From Astropecten irregularis (lineage: Eukaryota; Echinodermata; Asteroidea; Paxillosida; Astropectinidae): a stretch of DNA of 64,000 bases. The notes under the pieces were generated by a model. That model ran no database searches. It worked only from the letters and a program-made list of their open reading frames with translations, and had not been told where the DNA came from. Made by a program: the position numbers and the translations under genes. Where the stretch lies: NCBI GenBank assembly GCA_963971285.1, contig OZ020255.1:3658001-3722000 (forward strand). The letters run 5' to 3'. Positions within the stretch are counted from its first letter, which is position 1. Every line of letters starts with the position of its first letter. Positions 23,101-31,010 of this stretch are shown here, one piece after another.

Positions 23101-24637
23101 TATAACTTTCAGGATATGAAGGTGGTGCTGGTAGAAACATACCGTTAAAATATTTCCACCTGAAATGGGGCATTTATCATAAAATTAGTAGAACAAGATC
23201 GAAAACTGTTTTGATCTTGGGGTAAGATCAAAAGCGTTCTTTAAGTTATTATAAGAAAAATTGAGTCAAGTGTTCTCGACTTTTCGTGTGACTCAGATGA
23301 CCAATTGAGCTCAAATTTTCTGTTTAAAGGTAGTATCATACTTTGGTAAGAAACAAAAATAGAAATGTTCACAGATTTACGTATAACTTACAGGGTATGA
23401 AGATTGTGGTGGTAAAAACCACCAGAAATGGGTTTTTTTATCCAGAAATTAGTAAATCAACGACCGTAAATCTTTTTGATCTTTTAAAAGATCAAAAATA
23501 AAAGAGGAAAGCCTTAAGAAATGCTGTGGCTGTTTTTCACTGTTTTCTAAAAGAAAGTGTGCACTGTATGGGACTGAAATTTTCACAGATGACTGTTACT
23601 GTGTCTGTCTTGATATTTTCGCCTAGTATTTCTTTGATAAAATCCCAAACTATCATATTACCTTTAATATTTCGTGTACATGCTGGATTAGACGAAGTGT
23701 GAGTGTTGCATTGTGACCTTAACCAGTCATGTATTATACCTTTTAAAACAAATTGAGTATCGGAAGTCATTTTGATATTCAGCAGTCATGGCAATTACAG
23801 GAATATAAATGCAAAAAGCAGTTCAAGGTTGTGTACAAATGTTCTAGGCTTTACTTTTGGTATCCACACTTTTGCTATAGGGCTATGAATGTAAATGTTG
23901 CATGTAAATGTACAGTACAGCACTTGGGCAGAAGTCCTTGAGATATATGGTCCATCTGATAATCAGGAATGCCTTTTCCTGTTGTTCAAAAGTAGAAGTG
24001 CACGTAGCATGTAATGTGTCCAGCAAGGCAAACCATGATGATGCAATATTCCATTTTTCCCTATTGTTGCATGCCAATTTTCCCACTGAGTGTAAAGTAT
24101 GAGTTATCCTTCTTTGATTTACCTGAGTTTGCATTGTACTACAGATCCTTTAGATGCATTTTAACGATAAATTTCTATATGAATTCCATCAGAGGCCATA
24201 TTTTTTCTTTGAGAGCATAGCGCGTTATGCATTGTGTATTACTTCATTTGCAATTTGGTCTTGGCAAATTTACTATTTTGGTTGCAATTCATTTCAATTC
24301 TTTAAGTGTAATTTTTTTATTTTTGGTGAAAGCTCGTTAACGGCCCCAATTCATCACTGACTTGCAGAGTTGAAAACAAAGTATTACATCAACAGTTACA
24401 AAAAGGCTGGTGTAGGGTGCAAACTGGGTTTTTTCACCATGTGTTGTTTGCCAATTGACTTATCTCTTTATTTAAGGTACATGCACCATATTTATATTTA
24501 TTTTGGAAATATAAAGAAGGATCTGGAAAGAAGTAGCTGTTTTAACTTGATGTCTGCTCTGAAATTGTATTTACATGTACGTGTATTATTTTGTTGTTTT
24601 CCCTGTGCAGTTCATTCGTTGCATCATGAGCATTTAA
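2107..24637 (+). CDS. SRI: Sorcin, penta-EF-hand calcium-binding protein (8 spliced exons)
   Basis: Coding exons are 2107-2142, 12969-13007, 13296-13365, 21040-21083, 21678-21825, 22197-22310, 22833-22891 and 24611-24637. They total 537 nt, giving 178 residues and a TAA stop. All introns are GT/AG and all phases join. The N-terminus [12 protein letters not shown] is the short Pro/Gly-type tail of the family; human sorcin is 198 residues with a longer tail. Five EF-hands follow in order: EF1 near 20-35 ([14 protein letters not shown]), EF2 loop D63-E74 (D-x-D-x-S-G), EF3 loop D93-E104 (D-A-D-R-S-G-T-V), a degenerate EF4 near 126-139 ([14 protein letters not shown]) and EF5 near 157-171, ending FIRCIMSI. 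Known members dimerise through EF5, bind Ca2+ and move to membranes to regulate ryanodine receptors and other calcium-handling proteins. DPLYGYF and the FI-C-MS- ending favour sorcin over grancalcin. An alternative last exon is proposed at 28379-28405. Confidence 0.92.
2328..2355. repeat. Short perfect hairpin
   Basis: TGGAGGTAGAAAT is followed after 2 nt by its exact reverse complement. It lies in intron 1 of the sorcin gene, about 40 bp before a G-run. Confidence 0.7.
2395..2415 (+). repeat. Run of 21 G
   Basis: This is a homopolymer G tract in sorcin intron 1. Similar runs occur near 31,487-31,502 and 36,567-36,587. Such runs can fold as G-quadruplexes and are often miscounted in assemblies. 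Confidence 0.9.
2614..2867. repeat. Inverted repeat pair, 45-bp arms
   Basis: The left arm 2614-2658 (GGTAACGGTGTACAAGC...) and the right arm 2823-2867 are reverse complements with about four mismatches, separated by about 165 bp. The flanking sequence is weakly related in inverted orientation too, so it may be an old foldback element. No coding content is seen. Confidence 0.6.
3195..3239. repeat. Perfect 19-bp hairpin with 7-nt loop
   Basis: TGCCCTTATAGGTACACTC and its exact reverse complement are separated by CCCTAGA. It lies in sorcin intron 1. Confidence 0.8.
4278..4528. mobile_element. Foldback MITE with GGAAAGAATTCCACTGAT ends
   Basis: The left end GGAAAGAATTCCACTGAT and the right end (same sequence, opposite strand, 4511-4528) bound about 250 bp with no open frame of note. 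The target-site duplication is unclear, so no superfamily is assigned. Confidence 0.55.
4961..5986. mobile_element. 1.03-kb element bounded by inverted 60-bp CTGGGG modules
   Basis: The left module 4961-5020 and right module 5928-5986 are inverted copies of one another. Each module also carries its own short inverted ends (CTGGGGTGCT ... AGCGCCCCAG). The 0.9-kb interior has two related segments, each containing TGTGGCTCTGCTCCAC (near 5,220 and 5,850) preceded by a TTTGTACTCA stretch. Open frames of 99-176 codons cross the interior but resemble no known protein. A non-autonomous DNA transposon is the most likely identity. A third, truncated module sits at 115-163. Confidence 0.6.
6385..7180 (-). 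pseudogene. Possible degenerate retroelement gag-like region
   Basis: On the minus strand a broken frame includes [15 protein letters not shown] and, about 80 residues further on, a segment with [15 protein letters not shown]. The P-x-x-FDG-x-x-x-x-x-DY pattern resembles the start of gag-like domains of Ty3-type retroelements. The frame is interrupted and no protease or reverse transcriptase follows. The call rests on one short pattern and could be wrong. Confidence 0.25.
7891..7975 (-). repeat. Diverged second copy of part of the gag-like region
   Basis: This matches 6473-6555 (GTGATAAAGCG..., GGATGACGTGAGAAGGTGCC, TGCTTCACGACAC) with scattered differences. On the minus strand it reads [14 protein letters not shown] as in the first copy. 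The two copies are direct repeats 1.4 kb apart. Confidence 0.6.
8145..9434 (+). pseudogene. Degenerate LINE reverse transcriptase (+ strand)
   Basis: Frame-broken fragments keep the order of a non-LTR reverse transcriptase: [15 protein letters not shown] text near 8,360 ([15 protein letters not shown]), LAFDTIDHS-like remains near 8,560, [10 protein letters not shown] near 8,650, [20 protein letters not shown] near 8,703, [18 protein letters not shown] near 8,880, and a C-terminal [14 protein letters not shown] segment near 9,265. The FADD motif is lost to frameshift. Jockey/CR1-like affinity is suggested by the [18 protein letters not shown] motif, but the clade is not certain. It lies in sorcin intron 1 and is not functional. 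Confidence 0.75.
9435..10430 (-). pseudogene. Degenerate LINE reverse transcriptase (- strand), split by an insertion
   Basis: Read on the minus strand from 10,400 downward: a segment with [24 protein letters not shown] text, then [25 protein letters not shown], then (after a 281-bp insertion) [34 protein letters not shown], and [15 protein letters not shown] near 9,450. These are RT blocks in normal order. The catalytic FADD is FAND, and several stops are present. It meets the + strand LINE tail to tail. Confidence 0.75.
9850..10130. mobile_element. 281-bp foldback element inserted in the - strand LINE
   Basis: The ends CTGGGCCCAATTTTATG and CATGAAATTGGGCCCAG are inverted repeats. Both sides are flanked by TTCT (9846-9849 and 10131-10134), a probable 4-bp target-site duplication. 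Removing the element rejoins the LINE reverse transcriptase reading (…EK-KE | H-GP… to [10 protein letters not shown]). This independently supports the borders. Confidence 0.75.
11563..12354. mobile_element. Foldback DNA element with TGGGTCTGTCC ends
   Basis: The left end TGGGTCTGTCCAGACTAATG and the right end are inverted repeats of about 29 bp with two or three differences. Further inverted similarity occurs inside (CATCTTTAAGATG near 11,741 versus CATCTTAAAGATG near 12,165). No transposase is seen, and no target-site duplication was settled. Confidence 0.6.
12440..12560 (-). mobile_element. tRNA-derived SINE-like sequence
   Basis: The minus strand has a tRNA-type A box (TGGCCTAGCAGGTAAGG) and B box (GGTTCGAATCC) at normal spacing, with a 4-bp anticodon stem CTGC/GCAG around a loop containing TAG. 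The acceptor stem does not pair well, so this looks like a SINE head rather than a working tRNA gene. Confidence 0.55.
12969..13007 (+). CDS. SRI: Sorcin coding exon 2
   Basis: It encodes [13 protein letters not shown], the start of EF1, near-identical in pattern to vertebrate sorcin (DPLYGYFAAVAGQ). The acceptor is CTTTCAG and the donor GTGAGT. The exon is 39 nt, phase 0 at both ends. Confidence 0.92.
13296..13365 (+). CDS. SRI: Sorcin coding exon 3
   Basis: It encodes [20 protein letters not shown] then SYQ, completing EF1. The acceptor is TTTAACAG and the donor GTAGGT. It ends in phase 1 (C), which joins AA of exon 4 to make Q49. Confidence 0.92.
13386..13513. repeat. Hairpin with perfect 30-bp arms
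   Basis: Arms 13392-13421 and 13478-13507 (starting AGACTTTTGAGAACCGGTC) are exact reverse complements around a 56-bp GC-rich loop. After one C/C mismatch the next 5 bp also pair. It lies 21 bp into the intron after sorcin exon 3. Confidence 0.85.
14148..16132. mobile_element. hAT-like element, about 2 kb including an inner MITE
   Basis: The ends are similar in inverted orientation: left GGCCAGGGCCAATGATTTTCCG, right CGGAAAATCAGTGGCCCTA. The flanks CTAGTGTA (14140-14147) and CTAGTGTT (16133-16140) match at 7 of 8 positions, fitting an 8-bp hAT target-site duplication. The interior has no recognisable transposase. Without the inner MITE the element would be about 1.5 kb. Confidence 0.55.
15194..15629. 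mobile_element. 436-bp hAT-like MITE nested in the preceding element
   Basis: The ends CAGAGCCGTAAATAAAGAG and its reverse complement are extended by further inverted similarity (TTTGGCCAACT, ATGTTGGGGA). The flanks CCACCAGT (15186-15193) and CCACCGGT (15630-15637) match at 7 of 8 positions. The interior (GTTCTGCAACTCAAG ... CCTCTTTACAAT) recurs near 36,820-36,930. Confidence 0.7.
16134..16263 (+). repeat. 26-bp tandem repeat, five copies
   Basis: TAGTGTTTCTTTGTTT recurs at 16134, 16160, 16186, 16212 and 16238 with GAGGCGC between copies, an exact 26-bp spacing. The array directly abuts the right end of the hAT-like element, whose target site CTAGTGT matches the repeat. Confidence 0.85.
16765..16860. 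repeat. TCTCACGCAT motif cluster with hairpin
   Basis: AGTCTCACGCA and TGCGTGAGACT form a hairpin with a 3-nt loop. The word CTCACGCAT recurs three more times in the next 70 bp. Confidence 0.6.
17100..17396 (+). mobile_element. 5'-truncated Helentron-like element, family A, one core unit
   Basis: It carries one copy of the family core unit (GACCTCTGTGACCTCTAC, TTCCGGTCAAACTGG, AGCTCCTCATTTGAAAG) and the family 3' end with GCGGAAAAGCC, a short hairpin (TCTGTTGCAGACAGA) and terminal CTAG followed by T. The head and the CTT tract are missing, and the exact left border is uncertain. Confidence 0.6.
19015..19534. mobile_element. 520-bp MITE with GGGTACGTTCAGACAGC ends
   Basis: The left end GGGTACGTTCAGACAGC and right end GCTGTCTGAACGTACCC are perfect 17-bp inverted repeats. 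The interior repeats AAAACCGATCGGTTTTA-type palindromic words. Flanks ACATGTA and ATATGTA may be a target-site duplication. No coding sequence. Confidence 0.75.
21040..21083 (+). CDS. SRI: Sorcin coding exon 4
   Basis: It encodes (Q)[14 protein letters not shown], matching the F-x-LETCR-M---LDRD stretch of sorcin/grancalcin between EF1 and EF2. The acceptor is TTATTCAG and the donor GTATCC (weaker than consensus). This 44-nt exon supplies the residues that would otherwise be missing between exons 3 and 5. Confidence 0.9.
21678..21825 (+). CDS. SRI: Sorcin coding exon 5 (EF2 and EF3)
   Basis: It encodes [16 protein letters not shown], the helix [12 protein letters not shown] and the EF3 loop [12 protein letters not shown], ending in phase 1 with donor GTATGT. 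Loop residues of EF2 and EF3 are canonical, so both should bind Ca2+. The EF2 loop is split between exons 4 and 5. Confidence 0.95.
22197..22310 (+). CDS. SRI: Sorcin coding exon 6 (EF4)
   Basis: It encodes [19 protein letters not shown] and [18 protein letters not shown]. It enters in phase 2 after TTTACAG and leaves in phase 1 with donor GTTAGT. EF4 lacks the acidic ligands needed for tight Ca2+ binding, as in other family members. Confidence 0.95.
22833..22891 (+). CDS. SRI: Sorcin coding exon 7 (EF5, first part)
   Basis: It encodes (A)[19 protein letters not shown]. The acceptor is placed at CATTTAG rather than the nearby TTTTCCAG, because only the former keeps the frame and restores the residues after RALT. 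The donor is GTGAGT in phase 0. Confidence 0.9.
23090..23240. mobile_element. Fragment of the TTAA-flanked MITE family
   Basis: This contains the family interior (CAGATTTACGTATAACTTTC, GGTGGTGCTGGTAGAAACAT, ACCGTTAAAAT) without either end. It lies in the last sorcin intron. Confidence 0.6.
23338..23645. mobile_element. TTAA-flanked MITE, right end degenerate
   Basis: The left flank TTAA is followed by AGGTAGTATCATACTTTGG. The centre is the palindrome TTGATCTTTTAAAAGATCAA, and the right half (TGGGACTGAAATTTTCACAG) is present but loses the terminal repeat. It lies in the last sorcin intron. Confidence 0.65.
24611..24637 (+). CDS. SRI: Sorcin terminal coding exon 8
   Basis: It encodes FIRCIMSI and a TAA stop after the acceptor GTGCAG, in phase 0 with exon 7. 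Vertebrate sorcin ends FIQCVMSV, so both position and sequence fit. Only 27 coding nt, so it is easily missed by gene finders. Confidence 0.92.
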   Translation, partial: FIRCIMSI

Positions 24638-24891
24638 AGTCTATGCACATTACATGGCCCACTGACTGACTGATGTCACTCTTGGAAGGTGTTTCAATGT
24701 AAACAGCTCAGTAGTTATAGAAATTATTGTACTAAATTCGGAATCGGAATCACGATTCAACTTTTTTCTAGGAATCGATTCCATGAATTGATCGATTTTG
24801 TGTTTTGAGTTATGATTCCAAAATGCACCAAGCGATTCTTGGGTCGTTCGATCTTTCGGCCAACTGAAACGGTTCTGACATTCTTCTAAGA

Positions 24892-24897
24892 AATAAA
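24892..24897 (+). promoter_or_regulatory. Candidate polyadenylation signal of the sorcin mRNA
   Basis: AATAAA lies 255 bp past the TAA stop of exon 8, on the coding strand. A 3' UTR of about 280 bp would follow from it. Other AATAAA words occur further on (near 25,350), so the site used is uncertain. Confidence 0.4.
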
Positions 24898-25771
24898 GCC
24901 TGGTTGATTTCACGCATTGAAGAACTTACCTACATGCAGCACCGTCATACTTTGATTACCATTATTCTTTGCTGGCAAAAATTGGAATTGATTCCGTGTG
25001 GAATTGCAATTCCAGCTTGGAATCGGAATCGATTGCAAAAAAGCTGGAACCAACCAAGCCTTATATGTACCATCTGGTTTTTGCATTGTCATTAAATTTG
25101 TTTCAAATCTATAGTACACGTTTGGTAAAGGTGACAGAACAGCTGCGGTCTGTTCATAATTTGATTTGTCATGTTTGTACCAGGTCCATCTCTATACCCT
25201 GTAAGTTTGATAAATCTGTAAAAAAAATTTGTTTCGGTTTGTTCATTCAGTAGTATGTATAAAAACTAGCAAACGCTACTATTAAGTTCAAGCAAACAGC
25301 AAAAGCATTTACTACAAAGCAACCAGAATAAGCAAATATTTGAAGTGTGAATAAAATGTTTCTTTTATTGTTCAGCATCTGCTAGTGCAAATGCTTTGTT
25401 GATTGCACATCCCAATGATTTGTAACAATAGGGCTTTCAGTGTGTGTTAAAAAAGTGACCAGAAAATACTCAACATCTGAAGCACTTCTTTTTATTCATA
25501 CTGAACCAAGCAAATGCTAATGGTCAAGCTAAACCTTTAAAAGTAAACAATAAATATTTTTTTTTTTTACTTTCGAGTAAAAGCATTCACTTTGCTTTTA
25601 TTCATACAAAACGGGTAAATGCTTGGAAAATGGTAGTAAAAGCAGCTGCTACTTTTTATACATGCAACCCAATGAATATCCCGGTACACAAACATCCTAA
25701 TGTGAGGGGTACTTGAGTAGTAGTATTATTATCAATGTAAAATGGTGAATGTACAGTCAAATTTTGCTAGT

Positions 25772-26972
25772 TGGCTTTTCCGTGATAGCGGAAAAGCCTT
25801 TGTTTTTGTTCTGATTTTTTTTTTTTTTCTTCTTCTTCTTCTTCTTCTTGTCGAAAAAACCCATAGCCTCAGCACAGGGGTTTTATACGCCCCACTTTTG
25901 GCAGTTTTAAAGTTTTAATCTTAACTAAACTTGGTCCAAACAAAGTCCCTATAGAGTAGATGTGCCACGAAGATTTACGTCATCATGACGTCATCAGGTG
26001 TCAAATTACAAGCAATTTGAATAAAATTATCAAAATCTTTAAAAATCAACAAAAAATCAACCGTTTGAGATATTAGGTTCATTCTTTTACCAAATATCAT
26101 TGTTAGGCTAGGTCTTTCTTTGTGACACATTGCTTGACCTCTGTGACCTCTACTTCCGGTCAAACAGGAAGTAGCTCCTCATTTAAAAGTGGTAAGAGCT
26201 AGGATCATGATTCTTTCACCAAATATCAATGTTAGGGAGGGTCTTTCTTTTTGACACAATATTTGACCTCTGTGACCTCTACTTCCGGTCAAACAGGAAG
26301 TGGCTCCTCATTTGAAAGTGGTAAGAGCTATGATCATGATTCTTTCACCAAATATCAATGTTAGGGAGGGTCTTTCTTTTTGACACATTGCTTGACCTCT
26401 GTGACCTCTACTTCCGGTCAAAAAGGAAGTAGCTCCTCATTTAAATGTGGTAAGAGCTAGGATTATGATTCTTTCACCAAAAGTGAATGTTAGGCAAGGT
26501 CTTTCATTGTGACATAGTGCTTGACCTCTGTGACCTCTACTTCCGGTCAAACAGGAAGTGGCTCCTCATTTGAAAGTGGTAAGAGCTAGGATCATGATTC
26601 TTTCACCAAAAGTGAATGTTAGGCAAGGTCTTTCATTGTGACACATTGCTTGACCTCTGTGACCTCAACTTCCGGTCAAACAGACAGTAGCTCCTCATTT
26701 AAAAGTGGTAAGAGCTAGGATCATGATTCTTTTACCAAATATCAATGTTAGGCTAGGTCCTTCTTTGTGACATAGTACTTGACCTCTGTGACTTCAACTT
26801 CCGGTCAAACAGGAAGTAGCTCCTCATTTAAAAGTGGTATCTGAGATAGGATCATGATTCTTTTGCCAAATATCAATGTTTGGGAAGGTCTTTCTTGGTG
26901 ACACAATTCTCCAATTTATATCATATGCGGAAAAGCCTTATGTGCTGTTTGCAAAACAGCCATAACCTCTAG
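25772..26972 (+). mobile_element. Helentron-like non-autonomous element (HINE), family A, full length
   Basis: In order: head hairpin GGCTTTTCCG/CGGAAAAGCC, a T run and (CTT)n tract, a block with paired TACGTCA/TGACGTCA sites, six core units of 129 bp starting at 26135, 26264, 26393, 26522, 26651 and 26780, then CGGAAAAGCC (inverted copy of the head), a hairpin GCTGTTTGCAAAACAGC and terminal CTAG followed by T. Subterminal inverted repeats, a microsatellite tract, a tandem-repeat core and a 3' hairpin just before CTAG are the described layout of Helentron-associated elements such as Drosophila DINE-1. No Rep/helicase is encoded, so it would depend on an autonomous partner. It lies between the two candidate last exons of sorcin. 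Confidence 0.75.
26135..26930 (+). repeat. Six-copy 129-bp tandem core of the family-A element
   Basis: Each unit holds TGACCTCTGTGACCTCTACT (or a close variant), then TCCGGTCAAACAGGAAGT, AGCTCCTCATTT, GGTAAGAGCTAGGATCATGA and an ATATCAATGTTAGG-type stretch. Spacing between unit starts is 129 bp throughout. Confidence 0.9.
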
Positions 26973-27726
26973 TTTCTTCTTCTTCTTCTTCTTGTCGAAA
27001 AAACCCATAGCCTCAGCACAGGGGTTTTATACGCCCCACTTTTGGCAGTTTTAAAGTTTCAATCTTAACTAAACTTAGTCCAAACAAAATCCCTATAGAG
27101 TAGATGTGCCGCGAAGATTTACGTCATCATGACGTCATCAGGTGTCAAATTACAAGCAATTTGAATAAAATTATCAAAATCTTTAAAAATCAACAAAAAA
27201 AAACCGTTTGAGATATTAAGTTCATTCTTTTACCAAATATCAATGTTAGGCTAGGTCTTTCTTTGTGACAGATTGCTTGACCTCTGTGACCTCTACTTCC
27301 GGTCAAACAGGAAGTAGCTCCTCATTTAAAAGTGGTAAGAGCTAGGATCATGATTCTTTCACCAAATATCAATGTTAGGGAGGGTCTTTCTTTTTGACAC
27401 AATATTTGACCTCTGTGACCTCTACTTCCGGTCAAACAGGAAGTGGCTCCTCATTTGGAAGTGGTAAGAGCTATGATCATGATTCTTTCACCAAATATCA
27501 ATGTTAGGCTAGGTCCTTCTTTGTGACATAGTGCTTGACCTCTGTGACTTCAACTTCCGGTCAAACAGGAAGTAGCTCCTCATTTAAAAGTGGTAAGAGA
27601 TAGGATCATGATTCTTTTGCCAAATATCAATGTTTGGGAAGGTCTTTCTTGTTGACACAATTCTCCAATTTATATCATATGCGGAAAAGCCTTATGTGCT
27701 GTTTGCAAAACAGCCATAACCTCTAG
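26973..27726 (+). mobile_element. Second family-A element, headless, three core units
   Basis: This directly follows the CTAG of the previous element. It starts with the (CTT)n tract and repeats the rest of the family-A sequence, but with core units only at 27278, 27407 and 27536, and ends with the same hairpin and CTAG (27723-27726). The head hairpin is absent. Confidence 0.75.
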
Positions 27727-28378
27727 TTTGTTTTTGTTTTTGTTTTGTTTTGGTTTTTTTTAACAGTTTGTTGATCAAAAGGACAGTTTTAAGGATAAGA
27801 AAATGGAATGTTGCATTTTCATGTTAGTGGTACATGCATGCAGCGGTGTATGTTTTTTTTCTGTATTTGTGAATGTACTTTGATTTTGTGGTTTTAGAAA
27901 TTAGATTAAATAATGTACAATTTTCTGCACTAACAAAAATAAAGACATATTTAACCAGAGATATAAAATCAATTACTTTTGCTCACAAAAGAAATGATCA
28001 AGTTCCCTGATAATTTCCTATAAGCACAATTAAGTTCTGTGTGTGTTGGCTGTGTTGTTTATGAGTGTTTAGACCTGAACTTTACTAGTGATGTCTTTTG
28101 GAATTCCCTACTTTGAACACACAACTCATTGAACCACATTTCAGTGGGCAATACAACACTGACGTGGCTTTCTCTATTACTGGAAGTATTTTTATTATCC
28201 AGATTCAAGGACAACAGAACTTGAGTATCTGTATTTGCTTATAACAGGATAAAGGAGGAAATGCCTTCAAATATGATGTCACACATAATGCACTATCTTT
28301 TTGTCATGCAAATGTGTTTATATTTGAAGTATTAACAAGGTATATATATATGTGTGTATGTGTCATTATTTTGAGCAG

Positions 28379-28405
28379 TTCATTCGGTCCGTCTCATGCC
28401 TGTAG
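28379..28405 (+). CDS. SRI: Candidate alternative last exon of sorcin
   Basis: After the acceptor TTGAGCAG, the frame TTC ATT CGG TCC GTC TCA TGC CTG TAG encodes FIRSVSCL and a stop, in the phase left open by exon 7. Length (27 nt), acceptor ending (GCAG then TTCATTCG) and stop position match exon 8 (FIRCIMSI), so it looks like a diverged duplicate. Using it would skip exon 8 and change the C-terminus that packs in the EF5 dimer interface. No transcript evidence; it could be a dead copy. Confidence 0.4.
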   Translation, partial: FIRSVSCL

Positions 28406-31010
28406 AAGAGCACTTCAAGGATGATGTTAGAAGGATTGGACTCTCTCATCAGGATTCTGTTGTAGTTTGTAATGCTATAAGATGCATACCTTTCACACTT
28501 GTAGTATAGTGTTGTTATAGGCAGCAGATGATATTGTGGTATGTTTTATGTATACAAATCTTGTTTAATATTTTATATTTACTGCAGCTATATTGTCATA
28601 TATGGGTAGTATGAGTCTTTCGGTTCACAAATAGGAGCATTTGAAGTTTTTCATCCTGCCATTCCATAATTCCCAGCAAATGAGTAATTTTTATCTTGGT
28701 TCACTGCAAGCCTGGAAAATGGTTTGATACTAATAAGTCACTGAATGAAAGACAGAACTTGACTCAGGCAAAGGCTCCTGAACAATCAAGTTTCTTGTTC
28801 TGGTAAGTTTTATGAACTCAGTAAACAAAGTTGTTTGGTGGCTTGCACAATGTATCACAGACTTGCACCTTTTAGTTTAGTTTAGGAATTACCTTACCTG
28901 AATCAGAATATTGTGTACTGCACAATATTTTTGCCCTCAGTTGGAAAATATTGTGTTCAGAATTTGCAGATTAAGGTCCAGCAAAGTTCACATTTCAGTT
29001 TTGATGATTATATGTTGCTGTGTGTTGCAGCAGTGTCACCCTAATTCTCAAAACAGCTTGAATGTTTGTAAAAATTTGTCAAATACATCTTATCGTTGAT
29101 GTCATCTTTCTGGTGACAGAAATCTGCCAGACTCCAGATTTTCTCACAGATTAATGGCATGATGGGTGACGTGAAAGGCAGCATGATTGGCTGTGACATA
29201 ATTAGCAGTCACCAAACCTGGTATACTGTGGTCTTTGGGAGTTGTTATGTGGACATCTCCAGGAAGTTTCAATGAAATGGAAATTGAAAATTTTCTCAAG
29301 AGTGATGTAATTTCCAATGTGTTTACCATCAAAATTATATCAGGAGTGGCACAATGGGCAATGCGGTGTGTGTTATACAAATATTGACTGCTTGGAGTGT
29401 TATGGTTAAAACTAAGACACCTGAGGTGAGTGTTTTATTTTACAGAGGTATATTAAGTATGACATGCTTAGAGGATCACATCAGGTATCAATGTTTAACA
29501 AAGGCATGAGTCAAAGCAGTCAATACTTGTTTTATAATAGCCCATACATAGATTCTATACAATACTGTATATTAAAATTGCACATGAGACCCGTTACAAT
29601 TAATACAGGCTAGAGTGGCACAGTAATGTAATCTGAAAAGAATGACTGACTACTTTTATCCTCAGAGATGTTTGTCATTCTTGTATAAGACGTATATGGG
29701 GTATTGATATGCGTACATGCACAACTGCTTGGAGGTAGGACATAATACATAACAACATAATACAAAAAGAAACAAGGACGAGCATAACATTTTTCGGTTG
29801 CCTTAGAACACCATTGAAAAACAGTCTGGGCTAAGGTGTTCTAAAGATACCAGGAAGTTTAATTGTATTGTGTTATCCCGTTATCCTTTCGCTGACATGT
29901 GTTGGCTTGATGGTATGTGATTGTACATCAATATGTTTAGATGCATGAATTTCATGTATACAGAAAATGCTAGACATTGTTGATTACCATTAGAAGAACA
30001 ATTTGCTGTTTCAAGAGAATGTGATGGGTATAGTGTGGTGCATACTTTATTTTATTCCAGTTTGTGTATGGAGTAGCTATCTGCATCCAGTGCCTTGTTA
30101 GACAAACATCACTTAGGATTACTGTAATCAAATTTGGGAAAGGGATTAAAGTGCTTTAAAATTATTGCATAATGCATAATTAATGAGTATATAAATTTAT
30201 ATTTTTATGTGTGCTTAATTTTGACCCAAAAGTTTTAAAATCAGTACATGTATGCCCCGCCTCTCACAAAATCCCCCTCGCAACCAATCCATGAAATAAT
30301 GTGTGTGACGTCACCTAAAGAACAAGTAGGCTTGCACCACAGTAGCTCATGCTGTCTCACGCACATTGTATGTAGGATTGTGCTCTTCGATTAGAACAAA
30401 AACACGGGGTCGGGAGGTTTGTGACTTGTTATATACAATATTTTATTTGCACTTATAATGATTGACATGTCAGTTTTATAACAATTCCGATGGATTTTGA
30501 TTACAGTAAACCTTACACCGAGTAAACCTTACAGTAAACCACAGTACACTATTTATCAAACGCAATGGTGTGAATATGCAGTACTATAATAAACCACTTC
30601 ATAAATAGACACGTCACTTACAATTATCTTGAATTATTAAGAGTAATGGACTGTAAATGTCAAACAGAGGTTGGACACACACAGCCAAAAATAGATTTTC
30701 TTTAAACTATCCAGTTGCTCTTTATTTCTAAGAGGGCATTCCAGTCCATTATTTTCTGCACTTAATAATATACATAAGTCTATATTAAGATGACTTTTTT
30801 ATACATGTAGTTACATACACTGTATCCCTCAAACTTGTTTTTTTTTGTGATCATAAATTTGATATCATCTCTTGATTTTGTTTCCTATGGCTACTTGAAT
30901 TATTTTGCTTTTCTCCTTTACACATGCCTGTCGGAAGAAGTGGATGGATCAAATCTCAGTCAATTATAAATATAATACCTGTGACACAACCAAAAACTGT
31001 TTAAAGGTAG
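28406..31010. other. Intergenic stretch without recognised features
   Basis: No open frame longer than about 80 codons and no repeat with clear borders was recognised. The base composition is A/T-rich and similar to the sorcin introns. If the distal exon at 28379 is used, part of this stretch is its 3' UTR. Confidence 0.5.

Noticed and set aside
26135-27660. CRISPR-like array because of regular direct repeats
   Set aside because: The units are contiguous 129-bp tandem copies without unique spacers, in an animal genome, inside a mobile element.
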